Origin: Vreelandella nigrificans | Lineage (GTDB): Bacteria > Pseudomonadota > Gammaproteobacteria > Pseudomonadales > Halomonadaceae | Direction: 5' to 3' | Assembly: GCF_002374315.1 (NCBI RefSeq) | Contig: NZ_NWUX01000008.1 | Coordinates: 62,001-126,000 of the forward strand | DNA: 64,000 nt | In this document: positions 27,096 to 34,884 of the stretch, one piece after another | How positions within the stretch are numbered: the stretch's first letter is position 1 | Layout of the letters: the number at the start of each line of letters is the position of its first letter | Notes under the pieces: model-generated | Database searches by the model: none | Told to the model about the DNA's origin: nothing | What the model saw: only the letters and a program-made list of their open reading frames with translations | Made by a program: the position numbers and the translations under genes

Positions 27096-27548
27096 TTTAT
27101 TTCCCCTTGAGACATTTTTAAGGAATTTTATTCTTTATAATCTTTCCTCGATACGGTCAAGAGAAATAATTTTTCACCTCCAACTCTGTTGAACTCAACC
27201 AAGTACTTACTCCGGCTAAAAGGGCATCCCAAAACGGTGCAACACAAAATATGTTGCACCACAAAGAGTAATGCTGAAAGTTTAAAACCGAAACCACTAT
27301 GGCGTTAAAAGCATGGCGTTAAAAGCACACAACTGATTGAAACTCTTTAACCGCTCTTAAATGTATACTCTCTCGAACACATACTCTCTCGAATACATAC
27401 ACTCTTGAACATATACGTAATAAAGCATTTTTTAATCACTCGTGATGTCATACTTCCCAATTACTTTATCGAAGTCACTATACGCTCGTTGCGCTGGTCA
27501 ATAGCCACCAGAGCGCACCATGTTTGGGCAGATGGAAGCTCCACATCT
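27096..27548. other. Intergenic region with two short tandem repeats
   Basis: This divergent region separates the Lrp operon from the siderophore genes. It contains a 14 bp duplication, ATGGCGTTAAAAGC, at 27299-27312 and 27313-27326. A 16 bp tandem follows with three units, ATACTCTCTCGAACAC and variants, at 27365-27412. The AT-rich 27111-27170 stretch is the likely promoter of lrp. No gene is seen. Confidence 0.7.
27365..27412. repeat. 16 bp tandem repeat, three units
   Basis: Units ATACTCTCTCGAACAC, ATACTCTCTCGAATAC and ATACACTCTTGAACAT follow directly on each other. The unit resembles the 16 bp repeat at 40731 (TTACTCTCAAGTACAT) in length and in its TACTCTC core. Confidence 0.85.
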
Positions 27549-27567
27549 GATAATGCTTTGCATTAGC
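27549..27567 (+). promoter_or_regulatory. Candidate Fur box upstream of the siderophore importer operon
   Basis: GATAATGCTTTGCATTAGC matches 14 of 19 positions of the classical Fur consensus by my hand alignment. It ends 54 bp before the fecB-like start at 27621. Iron repression by Fur is the normal control of such operons. Confidence 0.6.
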
Positions 27568-27620
27568 CTTTACAGCATGCCATCATTTCGATTTTAGGCT
27601 CCAACAACATTGTGAGGCGC

Positions 27621-28625
27621 ATGCAAGCAGGACACTCTCATCGTTGCAAGATTTGGATGCGTGTGTTGCTGATAGCAGGCGCAACGCTAATACCTTCTTT
27701 TGCACTGGCTAATTCACAGCAAGCTATCTCTAAAAACAGCCTTGTCCACGTTGCCTCTGCGCCGCGGATTGTCACGCTTTACCAAGGCGCTACCGACAGC
27801 GCTGTTGCCCTTGGGCTTACGCCCATCGGCGTAGTGGACTCCTGGTTAGAAAAGCCTATGTACCACTACCTGCGTGAACCACTTGATGGTGTTGAGCACG
27901 TAGGGCTGGAGACTCAACCAAACCTGGAAAAAATTGCGTGGCTAGACCCTGACTTGGTGATTGCCAGCGATTTTCGCCATGGACGAATAGCGCCGCTATT
28001 GGCAGCCATTGCACCCACGGTATCAACCAACACCGTTTTCGGCTTCAAAACCACGCTGACGATGATCGCTAATGCCACTGGCCGCGAAGCGGAGGCCGAT
28101 GAATTACTGCAACGCTGGGATGAAAGAGTCAGTGATTTTCGCCAGCAGATTGCCGAACGCCTGGGCAGAGAGTGGCCCCAAAAAGTAGCAGTGGTCCGCT
28201 TTAAGAGCGATCACGTGCGTATTTATACCAGTGGTTTTACTGGCTCCATTCTTAATGAACTTGGTTTTAAGCAGCCTGATACGCTGCAAACCCAGGGTTG
28301 GGGGATGAAACTAACGAACACTGAAAACATTCCAGTACTGGATGCTGACGTGATGTTTGTGCTGCTTGAACCGGATGATCCTGCTATTGCGGATAATTAC
28401 CAGCGCTGGGCCAATCACCCATTATGGCAACAACTGTCAGCCGTAAAAAGCGGGCGCGTGTTTGACGTCGACCCGGTTAGCTGGATGATGGGCGGCGGCA
28501 TATTAGCGGCTAACACTATGTTGGATGATCTCTATCGCCACTATGGACTGTCGCAGTCGCTGGAGCAACAGCAGCACACTTGTCTCTCCCCTCTACCGAA
28601 CCACGTGGAGGAGTCCGCATGCTAA
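27621..28625 (+). CDS. Iron-siderophore ABC transporter substrate-binding protein (FecB-like)
   Basis: About 334 residues. A signal peptide (MRVLLIAGATLIPSFALA) precedes a type III binding fold. RIVTLYQGATDSAVALGLTPIGV, the KIAWLDPDLVIASDF block and NHPLWQQLSAVKSGRVFDVD are the Peripla_BP_2 landmarks, closest in style to ferric citrate/hydroxamate binding proteins. The ATG at 27621 follows GTGAGG; a GTG three codons earlier is also possible. It captures a ferric siderophore in the periplasm for the two permeases that follow in the same operon. The siderophore cannot be named from sequence. Confidence 0.88.
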   Translation: MQAGHSHRCKIWMRVLLIAGATLIPSFALANSQQAISKNSLVHVASAPRIVTLYQGATDSAVALGLTPIGVVDSWLEKPMYHYLREPLDGVEHVGLETQPNLEKIAWLDPDLVIASDFRHGRIAPLLAAIAPTVSTNTVFGFKTTLTMIANATGREAEADELLQRWDERVSDFRQQIAERLGREWPQKVAVVRFKSDHVRIYTSGFTGSILNELGFKQPDTLQTQGWGMKLTNTENIPVLDADVMFVLLEPDDPAIADNYQRWANHPLWQQLSAVKSGRVFDVDPVSWMMGGGILAANTMLDDLYRHYGLSQSLEQQQHTCLSPLPNHVEESAC

Positions 28626-29623
28626 ACAGCGCCGCTGCAAAAAGCATCGGGCTGCTACTTGGGATAGTGTTAGCACTCGGAGCCTTTGTCGCTAGCATTA
28701 TGTTGGGCACCACTGATATTGCATGGTCAGCATTATGGGCAGCACTTAATCACTATGACCCAACCAAGATAGCCCATATCATCTTGTTCACAGAGCGCTT
28801 ACCCCGCGCGGTCATTGCGGCTTTGGTAGGCGCCAGCCTGGCGATTGCCGGCGCATTAATGCAGACCATGACGCGTAACCCACTCGCCTCGCCGGGTGTT
28901 CTGGGCATTAACGCTGGTGCTATGTTTTTTGTGGTCGTCGCCGTATCACTTTTACCACTGCATACCCCTGCCCACTACGTTTGGGCTGCGCTGCTAGGCG
29001 CTCTGGTAGCCGCTACCCTGGTAGTGGTGCTTAGCCGTGGCCGCCACGGTGAAATCTCACCACTGCGTGTTGTCTTGGCTGGTGTTGCTGTCACGGCAAT
29101 GTTTGTGTCGTTCAGCCAAGGGCTACTGGTCATAGACCAGCAAAGTTTTGAAAGCGTGCTCTACTGGCTGGCGGGTTCATTATCTGGGCGAGAGCTGGGG
29201 GTGGTCATGCCCTTACTCCCACTTTTTGGCGGGGCGCTCTTACTCTGTGCACTATTAGTACGCCATGCCAATGCGCTCTTGCTGGGTGACGACATGGTCA
29301 CAGGCCTTGGTATGCAGGCCACCACTATTAAACTGCTGCTAGGGCTTATCGTGATTGTGCTTGCGGGTAGCTCAGTAGCACTGGCAGGTATGATTGGTTT
29401 TGTGGGACTGATAGTACCCCATATGGCGCGGGGGCTATTTGGCATTGACCACCGCTGGCTGCTACCTGCCTGCGCCCTACTCGGGGCATGTTTGTTACTC
29501 CTGGCCGATGTGGCCTCACGATTTTTAATGGCCCCTCAAGAAATTCCCGTGGGCGTGATGACCGCTCTGATTGGTACACCGTTCTTTATTTACCTAGCGC
29601 GACGCAAGATGGCAGGCAAATGA
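28619..29623 (+). CDS. Iron-siderophore ABC transporter permease (FecC-like)
   Basis: About 334 residues, FecCD family. ERLPRAVIAALVGASLAIAGALMQTMTRNPLASPGVLGINAGA near residues 61-103 is the family signature, and GFVGLIVPHMARGLFGIDHRWLLPA near the C-terminus is the coupling-helix region. The ATG at 28619 follows a perfect GGAGGAG site and overlaps the fecB-like stop by 7 bp. About ten helices are expected. It pairs with the next gene as a heterodimeric channel. Confidence 0.92.
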   Translation: MLNSAAAKSIGLLLGIVLALGAFVASIMLGTTDIAWSALWAALNHYDPTKIAHIILFTERLPRAVIAALVGASLAIAGALMQTMTRNPLASPGVLGINAGAMFFVVVAVSLLPLHTPAHYVWAALLGALVAATLVVVLSRGRHGEISPLRVVLAGVAVTAMFVSFSQGLLVIDQQSFESVLYWLAGSLSGRELGVVMPLLPLFGGALLLCALLVRHANALLLGDDMVTGLGMQATTIKLLLGLIVIVLAGSSVALAGMIGFVGLIVPHMARGLFGIDHRWLLPACALLGACLLLLADVASRFLMAPQEIPVGVMTALIGTPFFIYLARRKMAGK

Positions 29624-30660
29624 GACAGTCAATAACCTTACCTCTCAACAGCACAGCAAAGCACGAAAGCTCCCAACTGCTGACTCGCCTATTGCTATTA
29701 AGTCTATTACTTATTGCAAGTGCCGGGCTCTCGCTCAGTTTAGGCAGCTTTCCAACGTCTTTCATGCAGGTGCTGCATGCACTGGTCTCCCCACAGAGTA
29801 GCGATATCGCCTTTATTATTTGGCAATTAAGACTGCCCCGAATAGTGCTAGCAATACTGGTCGGTGCAGCACTGGCGATAGCAGGGGCTATTCTGCAAAG
29901 TATTGTGAGAAACCCCCTCGCTTCACCGGATGTTATCGGCATTACCAGCGGTGCAGCATTAGCGGCAGTACTTTTTTTAGTGCTGCTAAGCACCACCTTG
30001 AGCATTCACTGGTTACCCTTTGCTGCCATGCTCGGTGCACTGGTTTCGGCGTTAGCGGTTGTCAGTTTGACCTGGAAAAACGGCATTAGCCCATCCCGCA
30101 TGGTGTTAGTCGGCATTGGTTTGGCGGCGACGATGGGCGCTGGCACCACCCTGTTAATCGTTATCAGCGATGATTCTGCCGCTATGACCGCTTATGTGTG
30201 GCTAACCGGCAGCCTTTACGCGGCACAATGGCAGGATGTGCAGGGCCTGTTGCCATGGCTATTGGTAACAATACCTATCAGCCTATGCTTCGCCCGCCAC
30301 GCAGACGCCATGGCACTGGGCGATAGTGTTGCCGAAGGAATAGGGGTGCCTATTCTGCGCAGCAGACTAATGCTGCTTACCTGTAGCGTGGCGTTAGCGG
30401 GAGCCGCCGTGGCGTTTGCAGGTGGTTTAAGCTTTGTGGGTTTAATCGCCCCCCACCTAGCGGCTAAATTGGTGGGGCGCAATCTGGCAAGGTTGGTGCC
30501 CGCTTCAGCACTAGTCGGCGCGTTGATTGTGCTGTACGCCGACCTATTTGGCCGAGTGGCATTTTTACCCAAAGATCTGCCAGCAGGCATCTTTGTGGCG
30601 GGGATAGGCGCGCCCTTCTTTGTGTACTTGCTGCACAGGACGCGCTATCGCTCTCACTGA
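29620..30660 (+). CDS. Iron-siderophore ABC transporter permease (FecD-like)
   Basis: About 346 residues. It carries the FecCD signature LRLPRIVLAILVGAALAIAGAILQSIVRNPLASPDVIGITSGA and the C-terminal SFVGLIAPHLAAKLVGRNLARLVPASALVGA. The ATG at 29620 overlaps the previous stop as ATGA, so the two permeases are made together. Its ATPase partner is not adjacent: it lies beyond the TonB receptor gene at 33096, on the same strand. Confidence 0.92.
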   Translation: MRQSITLPLNSTAKHESSQLLTRLLLLSLLLIASAGLSLSLGSFPTSFMQVLHALVSPQSSDIAFIIWQLRLPRIVLAILVGAALAIAGAILQSIVRNPLASPDVIGITSGAALAAVLFLVLLSTTLSIHWLPFAAMLGALVSALAVVSLTWKNGISPSRMVLVGIGLAATMGAGTTLLIVISDDSAAMTAYVWLTGSLYAAQWQDVQGLLPWLLVTIPISLCFARHADAMALGDSVAEGIGVPILRSRLMLLTCSVALAGAAVAFAGGLSFVGLIAPHLAAKLVGRNLARLVPASALVGALIVLYADLFGRVAFLPKDLPAGIFVAGIGAPFFVYLLHRTRYRSH

Positions 30661-30692
30661 GAAACTGACTGAGCAGGGATGACTGAGTGGGA

Positions 30693-32834
30693 TTAGAAAT
30701 CGACGCGATAACCAAACGTTACGGTTCTACCACGCCCGGCAAAATAGCGCTCATCATTCACCAGAGCACTCTGCGAGTAGTAGGTGACATACTGCTCATC
30801 AAGCAGGTTAGATATGCCCACATTGACCTGCCCAACAGGTAGTTGGTAGCCCACAGCGGCATCCATTAACAGATAGCCATCAAACTCACGGTTGGCTTCA
30901 TCGAAGGTTTTATCAAAGGCATAGTTGGCCTGCACAAAGGTAGAAAGGTTATCTGTCCAATTAGCAGACCAGCTGGCTGTTAGACGATCTGGCGAGACGT
31001 CCAACCCAGACAATTTGGAGTCCAGGTTACCATCGTCGTTACTGTCATAGCGCCCCTCCATGCGAGAGTATGCCAAGCGGCCAGCATGCTGGTCGTTAAA
31101 TTGGTAATCTACCGAGGCCTCGAAGCCTTTAATCTCGGTCTCCTGACGCTGCATATAAAAGACATCGTCCACTTCCGTGAGACGGCTGCCGAAATCTGAA
31201 GATGACTCGTAATAGCTCAACTCAGCCGCCAAACGACCATTCTCAAAGCGCACGCCCGTCTCGATATTATCGGTGACGATTGGACTCAGGTTATCGATAT
31301 TGTTGACCGACTGCCCTGGCGTACTGATCCCTCTTAACGCACGCCCTACATCAGGAATCGAGAACCCTTCAGAGTAATTGGCGAACAAACTCCAATGTTC
31401 CGCAGGCTTCCATACGGCGCCGACGTTATAGAGTGTCTCATTGAAACTAGGAGCGCCACCCTCAACAGAAACCCCATTATTAGCCGCTACGGTTTGATAA
31501 TCATCAATCTTCAGCTTAGCGTACTCATAGCGAGCGCCAGCTGATAACAGCAATGAATCAACGGGCCTAAATTCAGCCTGAAAGAAAGGCGAAAGGTCGG
31601 TGTACTCTGTTGACGGCACATAGGTACGGTCGGACTGATATAGGTACTGCTCGGTTTCATCAAACAGCGTATCGAAGCCGCCAGTTAGGGAGAGCCGATC
31701 GTCCAGCAGGTCATCTTTAGTCAGCGAGACCTTAGTGCCAAACTTGCTCGTCGCTGCCATGGTTTGGTCATAGAAGGAGCCCACAGGGGCAATCGCGGGA
31801 TCCTGGAAAGTCGCTGAATTGGTTGCCCCAAACAACGCTTCATAGTCCTGATAGAACGCCTGAGCACTAAGGCGCATCCCTGCCAGATCATAGTGATCGT
31901 AACTTAACCCGGTCGTCCACACGCGGTTATAGGGCGCATCACCCTCTGGGGTGCCTCGCTCTGAGGTAGTCACCACGCCATTGGCCCGATCACCCGTTAC
32001 GCTCACATAATTGTTATGCCCCTCAATATTGTAGTGATTGAGGGTGAACTGCAGACGTTGATCATCGTCAATCCAGTAAGCCAGCTTGCCTAAAATATTG
32101 TAACTGCGAGAATCCATCAGGTCGCCCTGAGTGTTGTCTACACCGACAGGGTTGCTATTACCATCCAGAAACAACCCCTGATCCTCAAGGCTAGCCGAAA
32201 ACAGATAATCGACATCGCCACTATTACCGCTGACGCCATAGCTGGTTTTATAGCTCAGCGTATCGCTATTCAGTTCGCTAGTGGGCGTCGTTACCTGAAT
32301 TTCAGCATGCTGATTGAGTGACCCCGGCTCTGGGCGTTTAGTAATCAGGTTGATCACGCCCCCCGCCGCCCCTACTCCATTGGTAGCGTTAGCCCCTTGA
32401 ATGACTTCAATCTGCTCAACCATGGAAAAGTCAATTGTATGGGCTTCACGGCCAGTTGGGCGCAGAGGGTTCGATTGGGGAATCCCATCGATCAGAATCA
32501 GCGGCGTTCGCCCACGCAAGGTTTCCCCACTACCACTCATTTTCTGTCGACTAGGAGAGTAGGAAGGCAGCAGGTTACTTAATATTTGCGATGAATCGCT
32601 GGTAATTTGCAACTGCTGAGTAATCTCTTCCTCGCTGATAATACGCACCGTCTGAGGAGAGTCTTCTTTTGTCGAGTTCGTGCGCGAGGCCGTCACAACC
32701 ACCGTTTGGTTTGCATCACCTCTCTCGCCTTGTGCTTCAACAGTTTCTGATTGCTGTGCATGAACTTGGCTAACGGCGACCAGACCAGCAAGCGTTACTG
32801 TCGGCCAAAACACTAGGCGTTGTTTAGCGCGCAT
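30693..32834 (-). CDS. TonB-dependent siderophore receptor
   Basis: About 713 residues. A signal peptide ends VSQVHA, and TVVVTASRTNSTKEDSPQTV is the TonB box and start of the plug. The plug continues with LSNLLPSYSPSR, LRGRTPLILIDGIPQS and ATNGVGAAGGVINLITKRP. The 22-strand barrel follows and ends in an aromatic residue (YFAGRGRTVTFGYRVDF), as required for outer-membrane insertion. It imports a ferric siderophore using TonB energy. The ATG at 32834 is preferred over a TTG six codons upstream. A Fur-like site lies about 55 bp upstream. It converges with the fecD-like gene. Confidence 0.92.
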   Translation of the reverse strand: MRAKQRLVFWPTVTLAGLVAVSQVHAQQSETVEAQGERGDANQTVVVTASRTNSTKEDSPQTVRIISEEEITQQLQITSDSSQILSNLLPSYSPSRQKMSGSGETLRGRTPLILIDGIPQSNPLRPTGREAHTIDFSMVEQIEVIQGANATNGVGAAGGVINLITKRPEPGSLNQHAEIQVTTPTSELNSDTLSYKTSYGVSGNSGDVDYLFSASLEDQGLFLDGNSNPVGVDNTQGDLMDSRSYNILGKLAYWIDDDQRLQFTLNHYNIEGHNNYVSVTGDRANGVVTTSERGTPEGDAPYNRVWTTGLSYDHYDLAGMRLSAQAFYQDYEALFGATNSATFQDPAIAPVGSFYDQTMAATSKFGTKVSLTKDDLLDDRLSLTGGFDTLFDETEQYLYQSDRTYVPSTEYTDLSPFFQAEFRPVDSLLLSAGARYEYAKLKIDDYQTVAANNGVSVEGGAPSFNETLYNVGAVWKPAEHWSLFANYSEGFSIPDVGRALRGISTPGQSVNNIDNLSPIVTDNIETGVRFENGRLAAELSYYESSSDFGSRLTEVDDVFYMQRQETEIKGFEASVDYQFNDQHAGRLAYSRMEGRYDSNDDGNLDSKLSGLDVSPDRLTASWSANWTDNLSTFVQANYAFDKTFDEANREFDGYLLMDAAVGYQLPVGQVNVGISNLLDEQYVTYYSQSALVNDERYFAGRGRTVTFGYRVDF

Positions 32835-32886
32835 CTTCTTTTGATCCCCCAATGAGTGAACTAAACCTGAAAAACGTAATACATAT

Positions 32887-32905
32887 ACAAATGATAACGA
32901 TTGTA
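32887..32905 (-). promoter_or_regulatory. Candidate Fur box upstream of the TonB receptor
   Basis: ACAAATGATAACGATTGTA matches 12 of 19 Fur consensus positions by hand, including an unbroken AATGATAA core. It sits 53-71 bp upstream of the receptor start at 32834. Confidence 0.55.
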
Positions 32906-33046
32906 TTATGCATATAAGTTACCTATGGTCTACCCAAGTGGAACGCACCGTTCGAGATAACCCCCTAGCTTTTGCTAACTCACACGCATTTTCTTTTGGG
33001 CATATCTAGCCAGTGGGCTATTGCTCGTCGACAAAGATCAAATATT

Positions 33047-33065
33047 GAAAATGAGAATATTTTGT
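33047..33065 (+). promoter_or_regulatory. Candidate Fur box upstream of the ATPase gene
   Basis: GAAAATGAGAATATTTTGT matches 12 of 19 Fur consensus positions by hand. It lies 31 bp before the ATPase start at 33096, a plausible promoter position. Confidence 0.45.
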
Positions 33066-33095
33066 CTTACGGTGCAGCCTGTTTCGACAACCTGA

Positions 33096-33959
33096 ATGAG
33101 CCAACTCATGCCGCTCCCTTCCGACCAGTCACCTCGTCTTACGGGTGAAAATTTACACGTAGGTTATGATTCTCGACGGGTGCTAGATGGCGTGGATATC
33201 GCCATTGCGGAAGGAAAGCTAACAGTGCTACTCGGGCCAAACGGCAGCGGCAAGTCAACGCTACTTAAAACCCTAGCGCGTACGCTCGCGCCAAGCGCTG
33301 GGCATGTCTATTTGGATGGCAAAGATATTCACCGTAGCAATACGCGAGAAGTGGCAAAGCGGTTGGGCATTCTTCCCCAAGGGCCAGTAGCTCCTGAGGG
33401 GCTGAGCGTAAAACAGCTGGTGGGGATGGGACGTTTTCCACATCAAGGCTTATGGCAGAAAAATGCTCAACAGGACACCGATGCCGTTCAAGAAGCAATG
33501 GCTTATACCAACGTCACTGAGTTTGCCGAGCGTCATGTTGATGCACTTTCTGGTGGGCAGCGCCAGCGCTGCTGGATTGCCATGGTACTGGCCCAACAAA
33601 CCGAACTGATCCTGTTAGATGAACCCACTACTTTTCTAGACTTGAAGGTACAGGTAGATCTTCTGGAGTTGCTTTCACGTCTTGCCCATGAGAAAGGCCG
33701 TACCCTACTGCTGGTGCTCCATGATCTGAACCTGGCCGCTGCCTACGCCGACCACTTAGTGATGATGCGCGATGGATGCATTGTCACTAGCGGTACTCCT
33801 AGCAACGTATTTACCGCCGCCAACCTCAAGCGTGTATTCGACCTGGACGCCCATGTTCTCCAAGACCCTGTTAGTGGCTGCCCAGTGTGCGTACCCCATA
33901 AATTCACGGTTAACACCAAACAACAGCACGTCGCTGCCGAAGAACATATCGCCCTATGA
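33096..33959 (+). CDS. Iron-siderophore ABC transporter ATP-binding protein (FecE-like)
   Basis: 287 residues. Walker A GPNGSGKST, the Q-loop in LGILPQGPVAPEGLSV, signature LSGGQRQRCWIAMVLAQQ, Walker B LILLDEPTTFLD and H-loop LVLHDLNLAAAYADH give the FepC/FecE pattern. Beyond the usual end, a cysteine pair (SGCPVCVPH) and a short tail extend the protein. Although separated from the permeases by the receptor gene, it is the only siderophore-type ATPase in the window and should drive the FecC/FecD-like pair. Its stop overlaps the next gene by 4 bp. Confidence 0.92.
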   Translation: MSQLMPLPSDQSPRLTGENLHVGYDSRRVLDGVDIAIAEGKLTVLLGPNGSGKSTLLKTLARTLAPSAGHVYLDGKDIHRSNTREVAKRLGILPQGPVAPEGLSVKQLVGMGRFPHQGLWQKNAQQDTDAVQEAMAYTNVTEFAERHVDALSGGQRQRCWIAMVLAQQTELILLDEPTTFLDLKVQVDLLELLSRLAHEKGRTLLLVLHDLNLAAAYADHLVMMRDGCIVTSGTPSNVFTAANLKRVFDLDAHVLQDPVSGCPVCVPHKFTVNTKQQHVAAEEHIAL

Positions 33960-34864
33960 AGCATACTTTCTGCGCCGACCTTAGCCGTGAACAGAATGAC
34001 CCTCTAGCCGGGAGTGCTGCCCATGCCGAACGCAATCTATTAATCAGTTGGCCGCGCGCAAAGTGGCTGCGCAAGTTGCGCCATGCCAGCAACATGAACG
34101 ACACGCTGAAACAGACACTAGACGACATTGCCGATAGCGGCCTACGTATTAACCTGATTCAGCAACCGGGAATGGATAAACATCAGCACCAAGTATTTCT
34201 AATGCCAGAACGGCGGCGTTTTCTGATCGCCCGCCATCACTTAGAAGACTTTTTAAGCGCTCTGCAAACAGGCAACAGCTTGGCAGAGTGGGAACAGCCC
34301 CCGCTAGAAACCGACCTGCTGCTCTGCTGCACCCACGGCACAAAAGATAAATGCTGCGCCAAGTACGGCTACCAAACCTATAAGGCGCTGGCTCAAACGA
34401 TTACTGACCACCAGCTACCGTTTGAGGCTTGGGAAAGTAGCCACCTGGGTGGCTGCCGCCTAGCAGCCAGTTTGATTTTACTGCCCAAGGTGCGCAAATA
34501 CGGACGCATTACCCCGGCGCAAGCACTGCCCTTCCTACAAGCAGAAGCGAACGGCCAACGCTACTTGCCTGGCTACCGGGGCAGCTCACAACTCACCCCC
34601 GCCCAACAGTGTGCAGAACTAGCCGCCCTGACTCACCTAAGTACACACCTAAGCACGGATCAACACCAACCTCAGCTAACGCTGTTGGATGATAGCGGCA
34701 GTGAGCAAGAACGCCTGATACGCTGGCAGTGGCAACGTGGAAACGCTCAAGGCCAACTCAGCGTGCGCTGCCAAGCCACCACCATCATGCGGGTAGATAC
34801 CTGCGCCGACCTTGAACAAGGCCCCACTGAAAGTGTGGTGTGGCGGTCAGTTAAGGTACTGTAG
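33956..34864 (+). CDS. Sucrase/ferredoxin-like (thioredoxin-fold Fe-S) protein coupled to siderophore import
   Basis: 302 residues. The cysteine pattern fits the sucrase/ferredoxin-like family: LLCCTHGTKDKCCAKYG near residues 120-136 and SSHLGGCRLAASL near 156-168 supply the four cysteines of a thioredoxin-like [2Fe-2S] ferredoxin. It begins within the stop of the ATPase gene (ATGA), so the two are translationally coupled. That context suggests a reductant releasing iron from the imported siderophore, a role otherwise filled by FhuF or SIP-type proteins. The fold call is from motifs; the role is inference. Confidence 0.72.
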   Translation: MKHTFCADLSREQNDPLAGSAAHAERNLLISWPRAKWLRKLRHASNMNDTLKQTLDDIADSGLRINLIQQPGMDKHQHQVFLMPERRRFLIARHHLEDFLSALQTGNSLAEWEQPPLETDLLLCCTHGTKDKCCAKYGYQTYKALAQTITDHQLPFEAWESSHLGGCRLAASLILLPKVRKYGRITPAQALPFLQAEANGQRYLPGYRGSSQLTPAQQCAELAALTHLSTHLSTDQHQPQLTLLDDSGSEQERLIRWQWQRGNAQGQLSVRCQATTIMRVDTCADLEQGPTESVVWRSVKVL

Positions 34865-34884
34865 ATTCCTCGATGACTCCTTGC

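Noticed and set aside
27365..27412. Possible CRISPR-like repeats
   Set aside because: Units follow directly without spacers, there are only three, and no cas genes occur; the same applies to the repeats at 40731 and 53231.
30464..30715. Minus-strand open frames within fecD and fecC
   Set aside because: Shadows of the permease genes, whose frames carry clear family motifs and coupled starts.
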